A stretch of DNA of 9,397 bases from UTPRO1 sp031400185 (GTDB lineage: Bacteria > Desulfobacterota > Binatia > UTPRO1). The notes beneath the pieces are model-generated. The model saw only the letters and a list, made by a program, of their open reading frames with translations. It was not told the origin of the DNA and did no database searches. The DNA is taken from assembly GCA_031400185.1 (NCBI GenBank), contig JANNPN010000154.1, forward strand, positions 1 through 9,397, read 5' to 3'. The position numbers and the translations under genes were made by a program. This document shows positions 6,714-9,397 of the stretch, one piece after another. Every line of letters begins with the position of its first letter. Position 1 is the first letter of the stretch.

Positions 6714-7658
6714 ATGGTCTACCGAGCTATGCGCATCGCCTTTCTGGTTTCGATTGGAGCATTCGCGGCCGTGCAGCACGTCAACGCGACGCAACCGGTG
6801 TGCTGCCAGACGGAGTTCGAGGTCAACACGGTAACGCCGTACCTTCCTCAGCTCTGCTCGTTCAACACCGATGCGGGCTGCTTCTTCGCTGAGATTGCCG
6901 AACCCGACGCGACATGGATCGCCAGCAACTACGTCAACGATGTGAACTATTGCCACTGCACGAGCACCCCGTACATGTCCAATGGATACACCATCTGCGA
7001 GGGCTACTGTCTCGCTCAACCGACGGCCACTCCGGAACCGCAGCTGACGCCGACGCCGACTCCACCGCTGCCGACGCCAACGGTCTCCCCGACGCCGGTC
7101 TTCGCGAAGACGTTGGACCACCTCGAATGCTTCGCGATCAAGGACTCGCAGAACCTCAACGGGTTCCTGTATCTCGCGGGGCCGCAGTTCGGATTGGAGC
7201 CCGGGTGCAGGGTCAGAAAGGCTCGGAAGCTGTGCGTACCCGTCGCGAAAGTCGTCGATCCCGCCCGAACCAAGGTCGACGGCGTGCCATGGGTGCAAAC
7301 GTTCCCGTTCGGCGTCTCCGTCACGTGCAGCGGTGGGTCCAACGAGGGTGCGGCGTGCGACAACGCTTCGGAATGTCCGGGAGGCACGTGCGTGAGCACT
7401 CCCATCCCCGGACAGAACCTGATCGACGACTACGTCTGTTACAAAATCTCGTGCTCCCTCGGCAAATATCGGAAGCGCCACGTGACGGACCAATTCGGCG
7501 AGCGGCCGATCGAGGTCCGTAAGGCGTATGAGGTCTGCGCACCCGCGCGGAAGGTCTGCCACTGCGAGACCGACATGGTGGGGTTCGCCACCACGTGTAC
7601 GCCGACGTTGCCCGACGGTTGCCGAGCCCATCCGGGCTCGCGGTGCGTCTGCCGTTGA
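6714..7658 (+). CDS. Exported Cys-rich protein with Thr/Pro linker and duplicated Cys domain
   Basis: A 314-residue protein with a likely signal peptide (1-25, hydrophobic IAFLVSIGAFAAV, probable cut after VNA). Residues 26-101 form a small Cys-rich head (about nine cysteines including a CC pair). Residues 102-129 are a Thr/Pro linker (PTATPEP, LTPTPTPPLPTPT) of the kind that joins extracellular domains. Residues about 135-180 and 239-282 are two related units sharing C(F/Y).I, QFG, VRKA and C.P..KV. Between them CSGGSNEGAACDNASECPGG (205-224) resembles Cys-rich spacers of myxobacterial and Binatia exported proteins. The tail (283-314) adds six more cysteines. I know no function; the duplicated unit seems to recur in Binatia-like genomes, from memory. 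It has no catalytic motif, so an extracellular binding or structural role is a guess. The start rests on a strong GGAGGG. It stands alone on the plus strand, divergent from the GH5 gene. Confidence 0.82.
   Translation: MVYRAMRIAFLVSIGAFAAVQHVNATQPVCCQTEFEVNTVTPYLPQLCSFNTDAGCFFAEIAEPDATWIASNYVNDVNYCHCTSTPYMSNGYTICEGYCLAQPTATPEPQLTPTPTPPLPTPTVSPTPVFAKTLDHLECFAIKDSQNLNGFLYLAGPQFGLEPGCRVRKARKLCVPVAKVVDPARTKVDGVPWVQTFPFGVSVTCSGGSNEGAACDNASECPGGTCVSTPIPGQNLIDDYVCYKISCSLGKYRKRHVTDQFGERPIEVRKAYEVCAPARKVCHCETDMVGFATTCTPTLPDGCRAHPGSRCVCR
7116..7559 (+). repeat. Internal domain duplication in the exported Cys-rich protein
   Basis: Residues 135-180 (7116-7253) and 239-282 (7428-7559) align with few gaps. 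The first has DHLECFAIKD, PQFGLEPG, VRKARKLCVPVAKV; the second has DDYVCYKISC, DQFGERPIE, VRKAYEVCAPARKV. The cysteine and aromatic positions are kept. The separator holds the CSGG...CPGG Cys module. Confidence 0.65.
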
Positions 7659-7679
7659 TGTCTTCGTCGCGATTGCCGT

Positions 7680-7711
7680 GACCCGAGGGCGGCGCGTGCC
7701 GCTCTCGGGTC
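7680..7711. terminator. Strong hairpin between convergent genes, likely bidirectional terminator
   Basis: gacccgag (7680-7687) pairs with ctcgggtc (7704-7711). Inside, cggc (7690-7693) pairs with gccg (7698-7701) around a gcgt loop, leaving a 2x2 internal bulge. It lies 21 bases past the plus-strand stop and 36 bases past the sdhB stop. There is no T-run, as is common in GC-rich genomes. A smaller 7-bp stem (7623-7629 with 7634-7640) lies in the end of the upstream coding region. Confidence 0.65.
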
Positions 7712-7747
7712 CGGACGGTCAACGCCCCGCGTGCGCCCTCGCGTCGA

Positions 7748-8503
7748 CTACGCGTCGCCGCCGAAGATCTTCCGCATCAGCATCGCGATCGGGTCGTAGA
7801 ACCGATCGACCACGCGCTCCTTCAACGGGATGATCCCGTTGTCGGTGATGTGGATGTGCTCGGGGCAGACCTCGGTGCAGCACTTCGTGATGTTGCACAT
7901 GCCCGACCCGAACTCGTCGCGGACGGCGGGAATGCGGTCGGCGGTGTCCAGCGGATGCATCTCCAACGACGCCAGGCGGATCATGAAGCGCGGGCCGACG
8001 AAGGTGTTCTGCTCGCGGCCGTCACGGTCGCGGAGGACATGGCAGACGTCCTGGCAGAGGTAGCACTCGATGCACTTCCGGAACTCCTGCACGCGGTCGA
8101 CGTCTTCCTGGTACATCCGGTACTTCCCGTCGGGGTCGCGCGGGCGCGGCTTGAACTTCGGGATGCGCTTGTTCTGGGCGTAGTTCCAGGAGACGTCGGT
8201 CACGAGATCCTTCATCACCGGGAAGGTCCTGAGCGGCTGGACGGTGATGGTCTCGGTCTCGGTGAAGGAGTTCATGCGGGTCATGCAGGCGAGCTTCGGC
8301 TTGCCGTTGATCTCCATGCTGCACGAGCCGCACTTTCCGGCCTTGCAGTTCCAGCGGAGCGCCAGGTCGTTCGCCTGCTGCGCCTGGATGCGGTGGAGCA
8401 CGTCGAGGACGACCATGCCGGGGTCGACGGGGATGTCGTACTGCGTGAAGTCGCCGCCCTTGGCGTCGCCGCGCCAGACCTTGAAGGTGCGCGTGGTCGC
8501 CAT
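7748..8503 (-). CDS. sdhB: Succinate dehydrogenase/fumarate reductase iron-sulfur subunit, mycobacterial Sdh1 type
   Basis: This 251-residue protein carries electrons from the SdhA flavin to the membrane anchor and quinone. The N-terminal plant-type ferredoxin domain binds [2Fe-2S] through Cys53, Cys58, Cys61 and Cys73 (WNCKAGKCGSC...LAC). The C-terminal domain binds [4Fe-4S] through Cys144, Cys147, Cys150 and Cys213 and [3Fe-4S] through Cys154, Cys203 and Cys209; spacing equals that of E. coli SdhB. Cys208 is an extra neighbour. EFRKCIEC, CNITKCCTEVCPEHI and RTFPVM follow the M. tuberculosis Rv0247c (Sdh1) pattern rather than the E. coli one. The ATG at 8503 is preferred to the adjacent in-frame GTG at 8506 because GAGGG lies 7 bases upstream of it. 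It follows sdhA closely, so the two are surely one operon. No gene follows on this strand. Confidence 0.96.
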   Translation of the reverse strand: MATTRTFKVWRGDAKGGDFTQYDIPVDPGMVVLDVLHRIQAQQANDLALRWNCKAGKCGSCSMEINGKPKLACMTRMNSFTETETITVQPLRTFPVMKDLVTDVSWNYAQNKRIPKFKPRPRDPDGKYRMYQEDVDRVQEFRKCIECYLCQDVCHVLRDRDGREQNTFVGPRFMIRLASLEMHPLDTADRIPAVRDEFGSGMCNITKCCTEVCPEHIHITDNGIIPLKERVVDRFYDPIAMLMRKIFGGDA

Positions 8504-8510
8504 CACTCCG

Positions 8511-8515
8511 CCCTC
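8511..8515 (-). promoter_or_regulatory. Shine-Dalgarno sequence overlapping the sdhA stop codon
   Basis: On the minus strand the sdhA stop TGA (8516-8514) runs into GAGGG (8515-8511), which lies 7 bases before the sdhB ATG at 8503. A second GGAG sits only 2 bases before that ATG. This arrangement implies translational coupling, giving matched amounts of the two subunits. Confidence 0.6.
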
Positions 8516-9397
8516 ACTTGACTTGCGCCCCGACCTTGCCGGTCTCGAGGTCTTCGATCTTGGCGTTGGCGATTTCGACGAGCGCAGGCGGACCCTCGGG
8601 CTTGGGCCGCTTCTCGATCTGCATCGTGCCGTCGGGCCCGCGCTTCACGACGCAGTTGTACTTGACCCACTCCTTGCTCTCGCCGGGATGATCGAGGCGG
8701 GTGTGGGCGCCGCGGCTCTCCTCGCGCATGAGCGCGCACCGCGCGACGGCTTCCGACGTGACGAGCAGCGAGCGCATCGCGAGCGCCTCGTGCCACCCGG
8801 GATTGTACTGGCTCGCCCCGGGCGCTTTCAGCGTCTCGGCTTCCTTCTTGTGGGCCTCGATCTCGGCGATCGCCTGCTCGAGCTCGTCTTTCACCCGCAC
8901 GATGCCGACGCCCTTCGCCATCGTCTCGCAGAGCTTGTCGTGGAGGAGATACGGATTGGCGCCGCTCTCGCGGTTCAGAATGTCGGTCGCCTTCCGAACG
9001 GCGAACGTCACCTGGGTGTCCGACACCGCCGGCTTCGCTGCGAGCGTGCGGACGTAGCCGGCCGCGCCCTCGCCGGCGAGCTTCCCGAACACGACCAGGT
9101 CGGAGAGCGAGTTGCCGCCGAGGCGGTTGGCGCCGTGCATGCCCGCGGTGCACTCACCGGCGCCGAAGAGCCCGGGCACCGCCGTCATCTGCGAGTCGGA
9201 GTCCACCTTGATGCCGCCCATGAAGTAGTGGAGCGTCGGCCCGACCTCCATCGGCTCCTTGGTGATGTCGACCTCGGCGAGCTCCTTGAACTGGTGATAC
9301 ATCGACGGCAGCTTGCGCTTGATGACGTCGGCGGGGACCCGCGACGCGATGTCGAGAAAGACGCCACCGTGCGGCGAGCCGCGACCCGCCTTGACCT
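8514..9397 (-). CDS. sdhA: Succinate dehydrogenase/fumarate reductase flavoprotein subunit, mycobacterial Sdh1 type (5' part missing)
   Basis: The frame is open to the right edge, so only about the last 294 residues are seen; a Met codon at 9302 is internal because conserved sequence (KAGRGSPHGGVFLDIAS) precedes it. The product oxidises succinate to fumarate on covalent FAD. Visible are GPTLHYFMGGI, whose His matches the substrate-binding His of the family, and the FAD-binding GLFGAGECTAGMHGANRLGG followed by NSLSDLVVFG, which contains the family's conserved Arg. The C-terminal helical domain has NPGWHEALAMRSLLV and EESRGAHTRLDHP. The N-terminal Rossmann part and the FAD-linking His are outside the window. 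The pattern matches Rv0248c of the mycobacterial Sdh1 complex, whose anchor gene lies upstream of sdhA; that fits the lack of an anchor gene after sdhB here. Confidence 0.95.
   Translation of the reverse strand, partial: VKAGRGSPHGGVFLDIASRVPADVIKRKLPSMYHQFKELAEVDITKEPMEVGPTLHYFMGGIKVDSDSQMTAVPGLFGAGECTAGMHGANRLGGNSLSDLVVFGKLAGEGAAGYVRTLAAKPAVSDTQVTFAVRKATDILNRESGANPYLLHDKLCETMAKGVGIVRVKDELEQAIAEIEAHKKEAETLKAPGASQYNPGWHEALAMRSLLVTSEAVARCALMREESRGAHTRLDHPGESKEWVKYNCVVKRGPDGTMQIEKRPKPEGPPALVEIANAKIEDLETGKVGAQVK

Noticed and set aside
7017..7100. Repetitive ccgacgcc-like DNA, considered as a tandem repeat or CRISPR-like element
   Set aside because: It is simply the codon pattern of the Thr/Pro linker in the exported protein, with irregular units and no spacers.
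6639..7631. 330-codon minus-strand open frame opposite the exported Cys-rich gene
   Set aside because: Arg-rich, no domain, no Shine-Dalgarno sequence; the plus strand has a GGAGGG, signal peptide and duplicated domain.
7850..8521. 223-codon plus-strand open frame opposite sdhB
   Set aside because: Low-complexity Leu/Ala/Val/His product; the sdhB frame is unambiguous.
8514..9302. ATG at 9302 as start of the flavoprotein
   Set aside because: Conserved SdhA sequence continues upstream to the window edge, so the gene is only cut by the window.

Overview
This is a GC-rich bacterial window with seven genes, two of them cut by the window edges. The likely source is an uncultivated, deltaproteobacterium-like lineage such as Candidatus Binatota/Binatia, or possibly Myxococcota. 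That is an inference from three things: high GC; two exported Cys-rich proteins with myxobacterial-type CGDG/CDDGN disulfide modules and C-terminal domains I associate with such genomes; and core enzymes (a long nitronate-monooxygenase-like protein and a mycobacterial Sdh1-type succinate dehydrogenase) that resemble actinobacterial versions. No database search was possible.

Layout. (1) 3-1079, plus strand: 3' part of a flavin-dependent nitronate monooxygenase-like oxidoreductase. It converges on the next gene across a long inverted repeat (1090-1135). (2) 1155-3131, minus: soluble PAS-PAS-GAF histidine kinase of the NarX/DegS type, with no response regulator in view. (3) 3236-5227, minus: exported beta-propeller-like protein with two disulfide repeats and a C-terminal domain of unknown function. 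(4) 5335-6357, minus: GH5 glycosidase without a signal peptide. (5) 6358-6713: a 356-base divergent intergenic region. It holds an apparent decayed or divergent copy of the 3' end of an sdhB-like gene, then an AT-richer stretch with inverted repeats. (6) 6714-7658, plus: exported protein with a Cys-rich head, a Thr/Pro linker and two copies of a short Cys domain. (7) 7748-9397, minus: sdhB and the 3' part of sdhA, tightly coupled, with a hairpin (7680-7711) between them and gene 6.

How they fit together. SdhA and SdhB form the catalytic half of succinate dehydrogenase; the membrane anchor would be expected upstream of sdhA, outside the window. GH5, the propeller protein and the kinase lie in the same direction with gaps of about 105 bases, so co-transcription is possible but not shown. 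The exported proteins and GH5 suggest surface or carbohydrate functions, but no defined pathway is complete here. I see no CRISPR array, tRNA, rRNA, transposase or integrase. The least explained items are the sdhB-like remnant and the two exported modular proteins.
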